Assembly: GCA_029212275.1 (NCBI GenBank)
Contig: JARGOI010000130.1
Coordinates: 1-6,808, forward strand
Length of the DNA stretch: 6,808 bases
Origin: Thalassolituus sp.
GTDB taxonomy: Bacteria; Pseudomonadota; Gammaproteobacteria; Pseudomonadales; Oceanobacteraceae
Direction of reading: 5' to 3'
Shown here one piece after another: positions 1 to 6,342 of the stretch. The position numbers were made by a program, and so were the translations under genes. The stretch's first letter is position 1, and each line of letters starts with the position of its first letter. Under the pieces are notes generated by a model. It saw only the letters and a program-made list of their open reading frames with translations. It was not told the DNA's origin and searched no databases.

Positions 1-385
1 GGGAGCAAGGATGGCATTGTGCCGTTGCTAAAAATACCGCTTCGCCAATCCGAAATTGCTGGTGTCTAAGGGCATACAGATTAATGCCACTGACCACCAA
101 GTTACGACGCAGCAACGCAGGATTAATGGCATCTCGGTGCAACAATTTAGCCACCACATCAATGTGTTCAGCAGCGATCAATGTCATTTGCCGACTCGAT
201 CCAGGCGTCCCTTCCATGCGACGATCCCCCAACAAACCTTGGCCAGCAACGGCCCCCGTCGAAGAGACAGAGACCACAGGTTCACGACGAGCTGGTCGCA
301 CGCCAATCCACTCTAATGTCCCGCTTGGTAAATCGGCACTGAAACGACCAAACAAAGCTTGTTGGCGGTTAGACGTTGAATTCAT
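1..385 (-). CDS. MOSC domain-containing protein, 3' end cut by the window edge
   Basis: The minus strand is open from an ATG at 385-383 through position 1, giving 128 residues with no stop, so the C-terminus lies outside the window. The reading matches the MOSC fold (the C-terminal domain family of molybdenum cofactor sulfurase). It has GAVAGQGLLGDRR around residues 44-56, a SSRQMTLIAAEH stretch at 63-74, RRNLVVSGINL at 93-103, and a Cys at 124 in the context TAQCHPCS. The RRNLVV motif and this Cys are the family hallmarks; the Cys is thought to carry sulfur in MOSC proteins. Standalone bacterial MOSC proteins usually have about 150-180 residues, so roughly 30-50 residues are missing. A purine-rich AGAGAG lies 6 nt before the ATG and supports the start. 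By family it may handle sulfur or molybdenum cofactor, but the substrate is unknown. Plus-strand ORFs over this stretch are shadows. Confidence 0.88.
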   Translation of the reverse strand, partial: MNSTSNRQQALFGRFSADLPSGTLEWIGVRPARREPVVSVSSTGAVAGQGLLGDRRMEGTPGSSRQMTLIAAEHIDVVAKLLHRDAINPALLRRNLVVSGINLYALRHQQFRIGEAVFLATAQCHPCS

Positions 386-462
386 TTAGGGCTCTCTGAA
401 TATTAATTTTTTAATATTTAACATTAATATAGCATTATAAATTGTTGTTTTTATGAAGAAAA
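386..462 (-). promoter_or_regulatory. Leader and probable promoter of the MOSC gene
   Basis: The gap between the tas-like stop and the MOSC start is only 77 bp and very AT-rich. On the minus strand it has a perfect TATAAT at 439-434, about 48 nt before the start codon. A weak -35 candidate, TTTTCT, sits at 462-457 with a 17-bp spacer. Between the -10 box and the start codon lie AT-rich inverted repeats: AATATTAA (399-406) against TTAATATT (411-418), and ATATTAAT (400-407) against ATTAATAT (423-430). These could be an operator or a 5'-UTR hairpin, or simply reflect AT richness. The promoter call rests on the -10 box, because the -35 is poor. Confidence 0.45.
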
Positions 463-1497
463 CTAAGGACAAGGGTTAGGAATGCTTTGATGAATAGCGT
501 TAATTCGCTCGATGGTTTCTTGAGTCAGTACCAAGTCTGCCGTGGCCAAGTTTTCAAGCAGTTGTTGCTCAGTGGTTGCGCCAATAATGTTGGAGGTTAA
601 AAACCCTTGCTGCGAGACAAACGCTAACGCCAATGCCGTTGGAGTTAAACCCAAATCGTTGGCAAGTTCGACATACTGAGCAACCGCACGCTCTGCCAAT
701 TCGCCTTTGTAACGGCTAAAACGCTCGTAAAGGGTAATGCGTGCTTTTTCGGGTTTTTGTCCGTTGAGATATTTACCACTGAGAACACCAAACGCTAATG
801 GTGAATACGCCAACAAGCCACAGTGTTCGCGGTAGGAAATTTCGGACATGCCTATTTCGTAGCTACGATTGAGCAAATTGTATGGGTTTTGAACACTCAC
901 AGGGCGCGGCATCCCAAGCTTATCGGCTTCGGCAATCGCTGTCATCGTGCCCCAAGGCGTCTCGTTAGAGAGACCGTAATGACGTATTCTGCCACTGTCT
1001 AAATGGTTTTTAAGCGCCAATAACGTCTCGCGCAATGGTGTCGTCTCATCATCTTGATGTTCGTACCCCAACTTACCAAAGAAGTTAGTAGGACGAGCGG
1101 GCCAATGGATCTGATACAGATCGAGATAGTCAGTCTGCAAACGCTCTAAACTGTCTGCTAAGGCCTGTTGAATATGATCTTCAGTCAGTTGCGGGCCATT
1201 ACGAATATAATCAATCCAATCACCGGGTCCCACGACCTTCGAAGCGATGATCAAATCGTTACGCTTATTCGATTTAGCTAACCACGAACCCAAATAAGAT
1301 TCGGTGCGCCCTTGTGTTTCGGCCTTAGGAGGGACAGGGTACATTTCGGCAGTATCAATAAAATTGACCCCGTGGTCTAAGGCAATGTCGAGTTGGCGAT
1401 GAGCTTCTGCTTCGGTGTTTTGCTCACCCCAAGTCATGGTACCTAAACAAATTTTCGTGACCAGCGGTCCTGACTTACCTAACCTTCTTTTGTCCAT
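463..1497 (-). CDS. tas: Tas-like NADP(H)-dependent aldo/keto reductase
   Basis: This 344-residue protein closely resembles E. coli Tas (about 346 residues) along its whole length. Shared stretches include LGTMTWGEQN near residues 18-27, the IDTAEMYPVPP motif at 47-57, LQTDYLDLYQIHWP at 120-133, the RPTNFFGKLGYE segment, and SVQNPYNLLNRS. The aldo/keto reductase catalytic tetrad is complete: Asp48, Tyr53, Lys87 and His131, on a (beta/alpha)8 barrel that binds NADPH. The enzyme is expected to be cytosolic and to reduce aldehydes or ketones; its physiological substrate is not firmly established even for E. coli Tas. The ATG start is supported by AGGA at 1507-1504, 6 nt upstream. It is followed 77 bp later by the co-directional MOSC gene. 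Nothing looks truncated or damaged. Orthology is inferred from recognised sequence similarity and length. Confidence 0.93.
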   Translation of the reverse strand: MDKRRLGKSGPLVTKICLGTMTWGEQNTEAEAHRQLDIALDHGVNFIDTAEMYPVPPKAETQGRTESYLGSWLAKSNKRNDLIIASKVVGPGDWIDYIRNGPQLTEDHIQQALADSLERLQTDYLDLYQIHWPARPTNFFGKLGYEHQDDETTPLRETLLALKNHLDSGRIRHYGLSNETPWGTMTAIAEADKLGMPRPVSVQNPYNLLNRSYEIGMSEISYREHCGLLAYSPLAFGVLSGKYLNGQKPEKARITLYERFSRYKGELAERAVAQYVELANDLGLTPTALALAFVSQQGFLTSNIIGATTEQQLLENLATADLVLTQETIERINAIHQSIPNPCP

Positions 1498-1725
1498 TCT
1501 ATGTCCTATCTGTAAATTCTTTTGTTGGAAGTTTTTAAATAAGTGATTCTCAACCGAAGCTTTGACCCAAAAAATATTTTTCAGGAAAAAATTATTAAGC
1601 GAGAATTACCAACTGAGCGAGAATTATTCACTTCGTAAGACGAGTACGACCTGCCCTGATGGCAGAAATTCCGTTACAACCCATGAAACAAAAGAAACTG
1701 AAGAATAAAAAGATAACGGTATAAC
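1498..1725. other. 228-bp intergenic region upstream of the tas-like gene
   Basis: This gap separates the end of the thioredoxin-like gene from the start of the tas-like gene, both on the minus strand, and no credible ORF occupies it. It must hold any terminator of the former and any promoter of the latter. I see two short hairpins: CTGCC (1651-1655) with GGCAG (1661-1665), and TCGTA (1633-1637) with TACGA (1645-1649). Neither is followed by a T-run on the minus strand, so neither is a convincing intrinsic terminator. An 11-bp direct repeat lies at 1598-1626. I could not identify a good sigma-70 promoter pair. Confidence 0.6.
1598..1626. repeat. 11-bp direct repeat upstream of the tas-like gene
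   Basis: AGCGAGAATTA occurs exactly twice, at 1598-1608 and 1616-1626, an 18-bp start-to-start spacing. On the minus strand each copy reads TAATTCTCGCT, and they sit about 100-130 bp before the tas-like ATG. Two identical sites in the same orientation, about 1.7 helical turns apart, could bind a regulator of tas. No known consensus is recognised, and a duplication of no function is also possible. Confidence 0.55.
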
Positions 1726-2469
1726 TTATTCCATATTGGAAAACGAACTCAACCAACGACGCCATTGCTGCGCTTTGCTTCGATCAGGCATGGCATTGAT
1801 CATGGCAATAAACCAGTGTTTTGTATCGTGCAGAGATTCTGCTACGTCTTTATGAAGAAGCGCATCGGCTTGCTTGGCTTGAGTCGCAATAACATCGGCA
1901 AGCGTATTGGCCAGCCAAGCCCAATCGGCTTCGCGTAAAGCTTGCATAACGCGAGACACCAATTCGTTGTCCGGATGAGGTAATGGGGTATTCAATAAAT
2001 GTAGATGAGATTGAATGCGAGCAAATTCAGGATGACGACGTTCTCGCTCGTTCATCGCGGCTAAAGCTTGCTCGACATTATCTAGCTTACCTGCGGCTAA
2101 CTCAGACTCTAAAAATAGACGCAAATCGTCTCGAGTATCGCGGTTTTGATTTAAGAATAATTGCAACTGCCCGGCACTGATGATGCCCGATTGGCGATTG
2201 ACCAACTCCCCATCTTGATACAAAAATAAGGTAGGGAGTTGGCGAATATGATGCATTTTGACCCAGTCTGTGTGATTGTCCGCTTTTAAAGAAAAGCATT
2301 CATACACCAGCAATTCGGGTATCGCATCATTAAGCAACAAGCCACGCAGAGCTTTGCATGGAGCACAATTTTCACCCCAAACATCAATAATTACGTTGGG
2401 GTGTTGTGTCACTACCGCTGCCATTTCTGCAGGTGTAATTGCGATCAGTCGAGCAGCTATTTCAGACAA
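1726..2469 (-). CDS. Thioredoxin-fold protein with helical C-terminal extension
   Basis: This 247-residue protein has an N-terminal thioredoxin domain (about residues 10-110) with the active-site motif CAPC at 35-38 and the cis-proline segment LPTLFLYQDGE, with Pro79. It departs from classical thioredoxin: the motif is CAPC rather than CGPC, and the Trp that normally precedes the first Cys is Asn34. Residues 110-247 are predicted helical and rich in Ala, Leu, Gln and Glu, recalling the TPR-like tail of the YbbN/CnoX family, although I could not delimit repeats. There is no signal peptide, so it is probably cytosolic. Likely roles are thiol-disulfide exchange or a redox-linked chaperone function. 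The start is a TTG at 2469-2467. The frame has a TGA at 2478-2476, so it cannot extend further, and GGGG lies 11 nt upstream. An internal ATG at residue 16 would cut the first strand. It diverges from the DUF6436 gene. Confidence 0.82.
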   Translation of the reverse strand: MSEIAARLIAITPAEMAAVVTQHPNVIIDVWGENCAPCKALRGLLLNDAIPELLVYECFSLKADNHTDWVKMHHIRQLPTLFLYQDGELVNRQSGIISAGQLQLFLNQNRDTRDDLRLFLESELAAGKLDNVEQALAAMNERERRHPEFARIQSHLHLLNTPLPHPDNELVSRVMQALREADWAWLANTLADVIATQAKQADALLHKDVAESLHDTKHWFIAMINAMPDRSKAQQWRRWLSSFSNME

Positions 2470-2556
2470 GACGATTCATACCCCTAGCAATACAAAACTG
2501 TATTAGATGGTATCATAACGCGGTTATTCTATTTGAACAGTCTTTGAGATCATTTT
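2470..2556. promoter_or_regulatory. Divergent promoter region with a 16-bp palindrome
   Basis: This 87-bp gap between two divergent starts must contain promoters for both the thioredoxin-like gene (minus) and the DUF6436 gene (plus), or for at least one of them. A perfect inverted repeat, AATACA-N4-TGTATT, lies at 2489-2504, with the size and shape of a dimeric repressor operator. It is about 20 bp from the TTG start of the minus-strand gene. A possible plus-strand -10 box is TATCAT at 2511-2516, and a possible minus-strand -10 is TATGAT overlapping the same place. Neither has a strong -35, so promoter positions are tentative. The palindrome itself is seen directly; its function is inferred. 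Confidence 0.45.
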
Positions 2557-3216
2557 GTGAACAAAAATACCTGGATCATTGCTTTGGTTATCGTTTGGAT
2601 AGGCGCTTCTTTAGGGGGACTAACGTGGATGAAGTTGAATAAAATTCATCCTTTTGTGCCAATGGATGCGCCATATCAAATGCGCGATATTGAGCAAGTA
2701 ACATCTCAGCTTGAAAATTTTTTGAATAACGATGCAGAACTGATAAAAACCGGCAGCCTAGACAATCGCGTTACTCTGATGCATTTCTACAATCCGGATT
2801 GCTTTTGCAATGCCGTTAGTAAACGACACCTTGATGAAGTATTAAAAACGTTCAACGCCGAGACACTGCGCTGGGTTATTGTCGTACCTTTTGACACGGA
2901 CAGCAGTAGCATAACCACCATCCAACAGCGCAATCCTCGAGCCGTTGTCGTGCGAGATTCGGTTAATCTTCCCATTTCCTCCAGCCCGTCCTTAGCTGTC
3001 TTTAGCAATAAACACGAACTTGCCTATTTTGGCGCATACGGCTTTGGTGCCTTATGTACACTCAGCGAAGAAAATATATTTGTCAGTATGGTCAGCAGAT
3101 TACAACAATCAGCCGCCGGAGAATCTGACTACGGACCATTTTTGAACATCGCTGGCAGCGGATGCTTTTGTGCTTGGCCTAAAACTGTATCGCCAGAAAT
3201 TAACACGAAAGAGTAG
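2557..3216 (+). CDS. Membrane-anchored DUF6436 (thioredoxin-like) protein
   Basis: This 219-residue protein starts at a GTG with a weak TTGAGA ribosome site 8 nt upstream. Residues 6-24 form one hydrophobic segment, probably an uncleaved signal anchor that places the rest in the periplasm. The soluble part reads as a thioredoxin-like fold of the DUF6436 type. It has VTLMHFYNPDCFCNA at 72-86 with Cys82 and Cys84, followed by His91. SSSPSLAVFSNKHELAYFGAYGFGALC at 141-167 has a cis-proline-like Pro144 and Cys167, and a final GCFCAWP at 202-208 has Cys203 and Cys205. Two CxC pairs plus His suggest disulfide chemistry or metal binding; this is inference, since the family's function is not known to me. 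It is the only plus-strand gene, divergent from the thioredoxin-like gene and convergent with tgpA. Confidence 0.8.
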   Translation: MNKNTWIIALVIVWIGASLGGLTWMKLNKIHPFVPMDAPYQMRDIEQVTSQLENFLNNDAELIKTGSLDNRVTLMHFYNPDCFCNAVSKRHLDEVLKTFNAETLRWVIVVPFDTDSSSITTIQQRNPRAVVVRDSVNLPISSSPSLAVFSNKHELAYFGAYGFGALCTLSEENIFVSMVSRLQQSAAGESDYGPFLNIAGSGCFCAWPKTVSPEINTKE

Positions 3217-3271
3217 ATAGCACAGGGAGCCAAGAAAAAGCACTATTGAGTATTCAAAAGCATTATTTTTT
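3217..3271. other. 55-bp convergent gap between DUF6436 and tgpA genes
   Basis: The plus-strand DUF6436 gene ends at 3216 and the minus-strand tgpA gene ends at 3272, so both transcripts run into each other here. A run of eight T at 3266-3273 follows a small imperfect hairpin (TTGA-GTAT-TCAA, 3246-3257). This might act as a weak rightward terminator for the DUF6436 transcript. No good terminator for the leftward operon is visible. Confidence 0.35.
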
Positions 3272-5338
3272 TTATCGGTTACGCAGTTTTGACAACGCTC
3301 GAATTCGACTCGACAAAGCCTTGAGTTGTTTTACCAACGCGAGCTCTCTGGTGGTTTTTTTCTCGCTACTGACATCTCGATAAAGATGCTCTTCGAAGGC
3401 CTTTTGGGCGACCTCACACTGGGCATTTAACACAGGATAGTTTGTCTTAATATCGGTCAGCAGGGCTGTTGGCGCTGTGCCATGTTTGCTGTCGACACCG
3501 CCCTCTGCGGCGACTTGTTGTAAATGTTGCCAAGCTCGAATCAGCGCACTAGGCCGATTTAAACGTTGCTGTCTCCACAACCAAGCCGCGGTGAATAAAA
3601 AGCTCAGCACCAAAGCATAGGCGATGTAAATTAAACCATCAGCAAATTGGTCCGCGCCCAGCCAACGCTTTAAAAAATTACGCTGGGTATTCCCTTTATA
3701 GCCTAAGACGAAACGGGTCCAGTAATAATCTAGGCTTTCTACTTGCAGCATCACCTTATTAAACCAACTCACCTGACGCATTCGTTGCGCAGACAGCAAG
3801 CGCTCTCGTAAAAAAGAACCTTCTTGCTCTAAGGCGCGTTGCAAACCGAATTCGATTCTATCGGGGGCGACCGCTGCGGTAGGATCAAAACGTTGCCATT
3901 GCCCATTCTCCCAAAGCTCTACCCAAGCATGAGCATCGTACTGACGCACAATCAAAAATCCATCTGGATGCCACTCACCTCCTTGATAGCCGCCAATCAC
4001 TCGCGCAGGAATGCCTGATGCGCGCGCAGTGAATGCCAAGGCAGAAGCATAATGTGCACAAAACCCTCTGCGCTGCTCGAACAAAAACGCATCGATGTCA
4101 TTATCGCCATACACCGGCGGTGTCAGTGTATAAACAAAGTTTTGATTGCGAATCAGATCCATAAAGCTGCGGGCAAACGCCGACACGCTGTTGGTTTCTT
4201 GCTGCAGTTGTTCCCCCAAAGCACGCGCTTGCGGATTACCAAAGCGTGGCAACTGCAAAAATTGATCACGTGAAGAAAAGTTGTTTTGCGTTGAGGAGCT
4301 GAGCGGCTGTGAAAGATTGCTAAGCGACGTCGCAACAGTTGCCGAGGCAACACCATAACCAATGCTTTGAAAGATGGGCGTTTTGCTTAGTAATACGCCC
4401 TCTTCTGTTAATCCAAGCGTATTGGTTGCTGGTGCATCCACTGCGACAACCTCAGACAATGCAAATAAATATTGCTGCCCGGTGGGTGCCATCATTATGT
4501 CATAGCGATAGAACGAGTCATCATTTTGAGCAGCAACCTGCTTGCGAGAAGGCAGCCACCAATTGATTGTTTTATCGTCATTTTCAGCAACTTCCCAAGC
4601 ACGACCATCGTAATTAGCGAGAATCATCGCACTCCAATAAAGTTGACTTTGTGGCGGTTTAACACCGTCAAAGGTTACCCTAAATGCGGTTTCATCCGAC
4701 TGCGACAGGCTAGCAATGTCACCTGGGGACATGCGTGAACTCAAACCAGTCGTGGCCGAATTAGCCTGCACTGCCACACTCCATAATGGCCCAACTCTTG
4801 GGAACACAAAATACAGTAACAGCATAAATGGCAGTGCCCACAACATCAGTGAATTAGTTGTGCGCAGCACCGGAATATTGGCTGGCAAACCGCGTGTCGT
4901 GGATGCTTGTAAACTCACCATCGCAGCCGTGGCCAACCACAGTGAAACAACGCCATTTAAAGCAGCGTAAAAAGATTGATCGAACAAAAAACCGCTGGCT
5001 TGTAGAAAAAAAATGACCCAGATAAGTACGACACCACCACGTCGATCAGATACTTCTAAGACCTTAAGCAAACCGGCGGCCACCAAAAATGCCGATGTAC
5101 CTTCTAAAGAAACGGTACCATTAAAAGAGAAATAGACCATTGCTGGTGCCAGCAACACTGCTGTTGCTTTGATCGGCCAACGCGGAAACGACATCCAGCC
5201 CGCAAAGATGGTTAACCGATAGCCAATAGTGAGCGCAGCCAAACCATAAAATCCTAAAGGCAAATAGGTATGGTGCAAAACCAGCGCCGACAGCACACCA
5301 GCGATCAGCAGTAAGAGGCTTTTTCTGACTAAGGGCAT
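3272..5338 (-). CDS. tgpA: TgpA-type membrane transglutaminase (DUF3488-transglutaminase-DUF4129)
   Basis: This 688-residue protein resembles P. aeruginosa TgpA (PA2873), which has been reported important for viability. A membrane domain with about six hydrophobic segments (residues 7-180, DUF3488) is followed by a large extracytoplasmic domain. That domain carries the papain-like transglutaminase core with a full triad: Cys427 in RRGFCAHYASA, His470 in YDAHAWVEL, and Asp485 in RFDPTA. A last membrane segment at about 567-588 returns the chain to the cytosol, where residues 595-655 match a DUF4129-like tail ending in AFEEHLYR. The substrate is unknown; it could act as a transglutaminase or a protease on envelope proteins. 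The ATG lies inside the end of the DUF58 gene (10-nt overlap), with a strong GGAGG at 5353-5349 supporting it. It appears intact and is the last gene of the operon in this window. Confidence 0.93.
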   Translation of the reverse strand: MPLVRKSLLLLIAGVLSALVLHHTYLPLGFYGLAALTIGYRLTIFAGWMSFPRWPIKATAVLLAPAMVYFSFNGTVSLEGTSAFLVAAGLLKVLEVSDRRGGVVLIWVIFFLQASGFLFDQSFYAALNGVVSLWLATAAMVSLQASTTRGLPANIPVLRTTNSLMLWALPFMLLLYFVFPRVGPLWSVAVQANSATTGLSSRMSPGDIASLSQSDETAFRVTFDGVKPPQSQLYWSAMILANYDGRAWEVAENDDKTINWWLPSRKQVAAQNDDSFYRYDIMMAPTGQQYLFALSEVVAVDAPATNTLGLTEEGVLLSKTPIFQSIGYGVASATVATSLSNLSQPLSSSTQNNFSSRDQFLQLPRFGNPQARALGEQLQQETNSVSAFARSFMDLIRNQNFVYTLTPPVYGDNDIDAFLFEQRRGFCAHYASALAFTARASGIPARVIGGYQGGEWHPDGFLIVRQYDAHAWVELWENGQWQRFDPTAAVAPDRIEFGLQRALEQEGSFLRERLLSAQRMRQVSWFNKVMLQVESLDYYWTRFVLGYKGNTQRNFLKRWLGADQFADGLIYIAYALVLSFLFTAAWLWRQQRLNRPSALIRAWQHLQQVAAEGGVDSKHGTAPTALLTDIKTNYPVLNAQCEVAQKAFEEHLYRDVSSEKKTTRELALVKQLKALSSRIRALSKLRNR

Positions 5339-6342
5339 AACGCTAATGCCTCCAAACAGCGACGTCGGTGCTCATCGCCGTCACCTATTTCAACACGACT
5401 ATTAGGAAGCGATAAGCCAAAGCGCCAGCCACGCTGATTGAGTATCAGTACCCAAGCAGTGAGTTGAGATAAACGTTGTTCTTTATCTATCCCCGCCAAA
5501 GATTCCCAACGCAACCAACAAGTAATTGGCTGCATCGGTTCTTCTTCTTGCACCTGTAAACGATCTGTTCGGGCACTGGGTTTCCAAGCAATTCGCTTGA
5601 GACTGTCGCCAGGACGATAGTTTCTGAAACCAAAAAACTCATCATCCACCACGGTGGTGTGTGCAAATGAGTTATCATTTTCTGAGGTGTCATCGTCACT
5701 TTTGTGACTCAAAATCAGCGGTGATTCGATAACTTTTGGGTAAACGATGATCGAATACTCTAACGCCACCCAGCTCCAAACTGTAAATAAACCAAAAGGG
5801 AAACGACTTTCAATACGCAACCGTTGATTAGGAAAAACACCCCGTGTTTGCGCTAGGTAGGGCAATTGAATGACCTGTGACTGACCGGGGGATAATGATA
5901 CTGTGCGGGCTTCATTCCCTGGATAATACAGCTGTAAGCCTGCACTCCAATTTGATTTTGCGTTATCAACACGCAACGTAAGTTGCAGTTCATCGCCAAC
6001 GAAACCCGCATTGACAGGCAGCGCAGACAAAGTCAAACCGGCAATGTTTTTAAACGCTAATAATGTACTGCCCATAGACATACTGAACAGCCAAAACACC
6101 AAAGCGTAAATTAAATTATTCTGATAATTAATCGCCGTGATCAACATCACGATTAACAATAAAAGAAAGATACCGCCCGCTTTAGACGGCAAAATAAAAA
6201 TAGATCGATGTGACAATGAGATGCTAGTTGCTGGTGGAATCCGACGATTCAACCAGCGTTGCCAGCGTGTTCTAATGGCATCAAGATAGACTTCTCTGAT
6301 GCCTCTAGATTTAAGCCTGCCTTTTTGTGTACGTTCCGTCAC
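5329..6342 (-). CDS. DUF58 domain-containing membrane protein
   Basis: This 337-residue protein has a basic N-terminal cytoplasmic stretch and then two adjacent membrane segments (about residues 57-73 and 77-97). A soluble part follows with the DUF58 signature DEFFGFRNYRPGDSLKRIAWKPSART at 234-259, written here with key residues Glu235, Phe239, Arg240, Tyr242, Pro244, Gly245, Asp246, Arg250, Ile251, Trp253 and Arg258. The C-terminus (WLRWESLAG, then LPNSRVEIGDGDEHRRRCLEAL) matches the usual family ending. DUF58 proteins typically neighbour moxR and act with it, probably as a von Willebrand-like or adapter partner at the membrane, but their biochemical function is not settled. The start is a GTG at 6342 overlapping the moxR stop as GTGA, with a weak AGG 7 nt upstream. 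Position and length agree with the family (about 300-340 residues). Translational coupling with both neighbours is likely. Confidence 0.92.
   Translation of the reverse strand: MTERTQKGRLKSRGIREVYLDAIRTRWQRWLNRRIPPATSISLSHRSIFILPSKAGGIFLLLLIVMLITAINYQNNLIYALVFWLFSMSMGSTLLAFKNIAGLTLSALPVNAGFVGDELQLTLRVDNAKSNWSAGLQLYYPGNEARTVSLSPGQSQVIQLPYLAQTRGVFPNQRLRIESRFPFGLFTVWSWVALEYSIIVYPKVIESPLILSHKSDDDTSENDNSFAHTTVVDDEFFGFRNYRPGDSLKRIAWKPSARTDRLQVQEEEPMQPITCWLRWESLAGIDKEQRLSQLTAWVLILNQRGWRFGLSLPNSRVEIGDGDEHRRRCLEALALCP
5349..5353 (-). promoter_or_regulatory. Shine-Dalgarno site for tgpA inside the DUF58 gene
   Basis: The minus strand reads GGAGG here, 10 nt before the tgpA ATG and within the last codons of the DUF58 gene. 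It fixes the tgpA start and indicates translation from the same transcript, probably coupled to termination of DUF58 at the TAG at 5331-5329. Confidence 0.7.

Noticed and set aside
56..389. Plus-strand ORFs over the left end
   Set aside because: They lie opposite the minus-strand MOSC reading frame, which has clear family motifs; their translations are low-complexity and recognise nothing.
1651..1665. Hairpin CTGCC-N5-GGCAG as a terminator of the thioredoxin-like gene
   Set aside because: The stem is only 5 bp and no T-run follows it on the minus strand.
1983..2642. Short plus- and minus-strand ORFs overlapping the thioredoxin-like gene and the divergent gap
   Set aside because: They overlap recognisable coding frames, lack convincing ribosome sites and resemble no known family.
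4052..4970. Several plus-strand ORFs of 73-88 codons inside tgpA
   Set aside because: They are shadows of the TgpA frame, which shows complete domain structure and catalytic residues.
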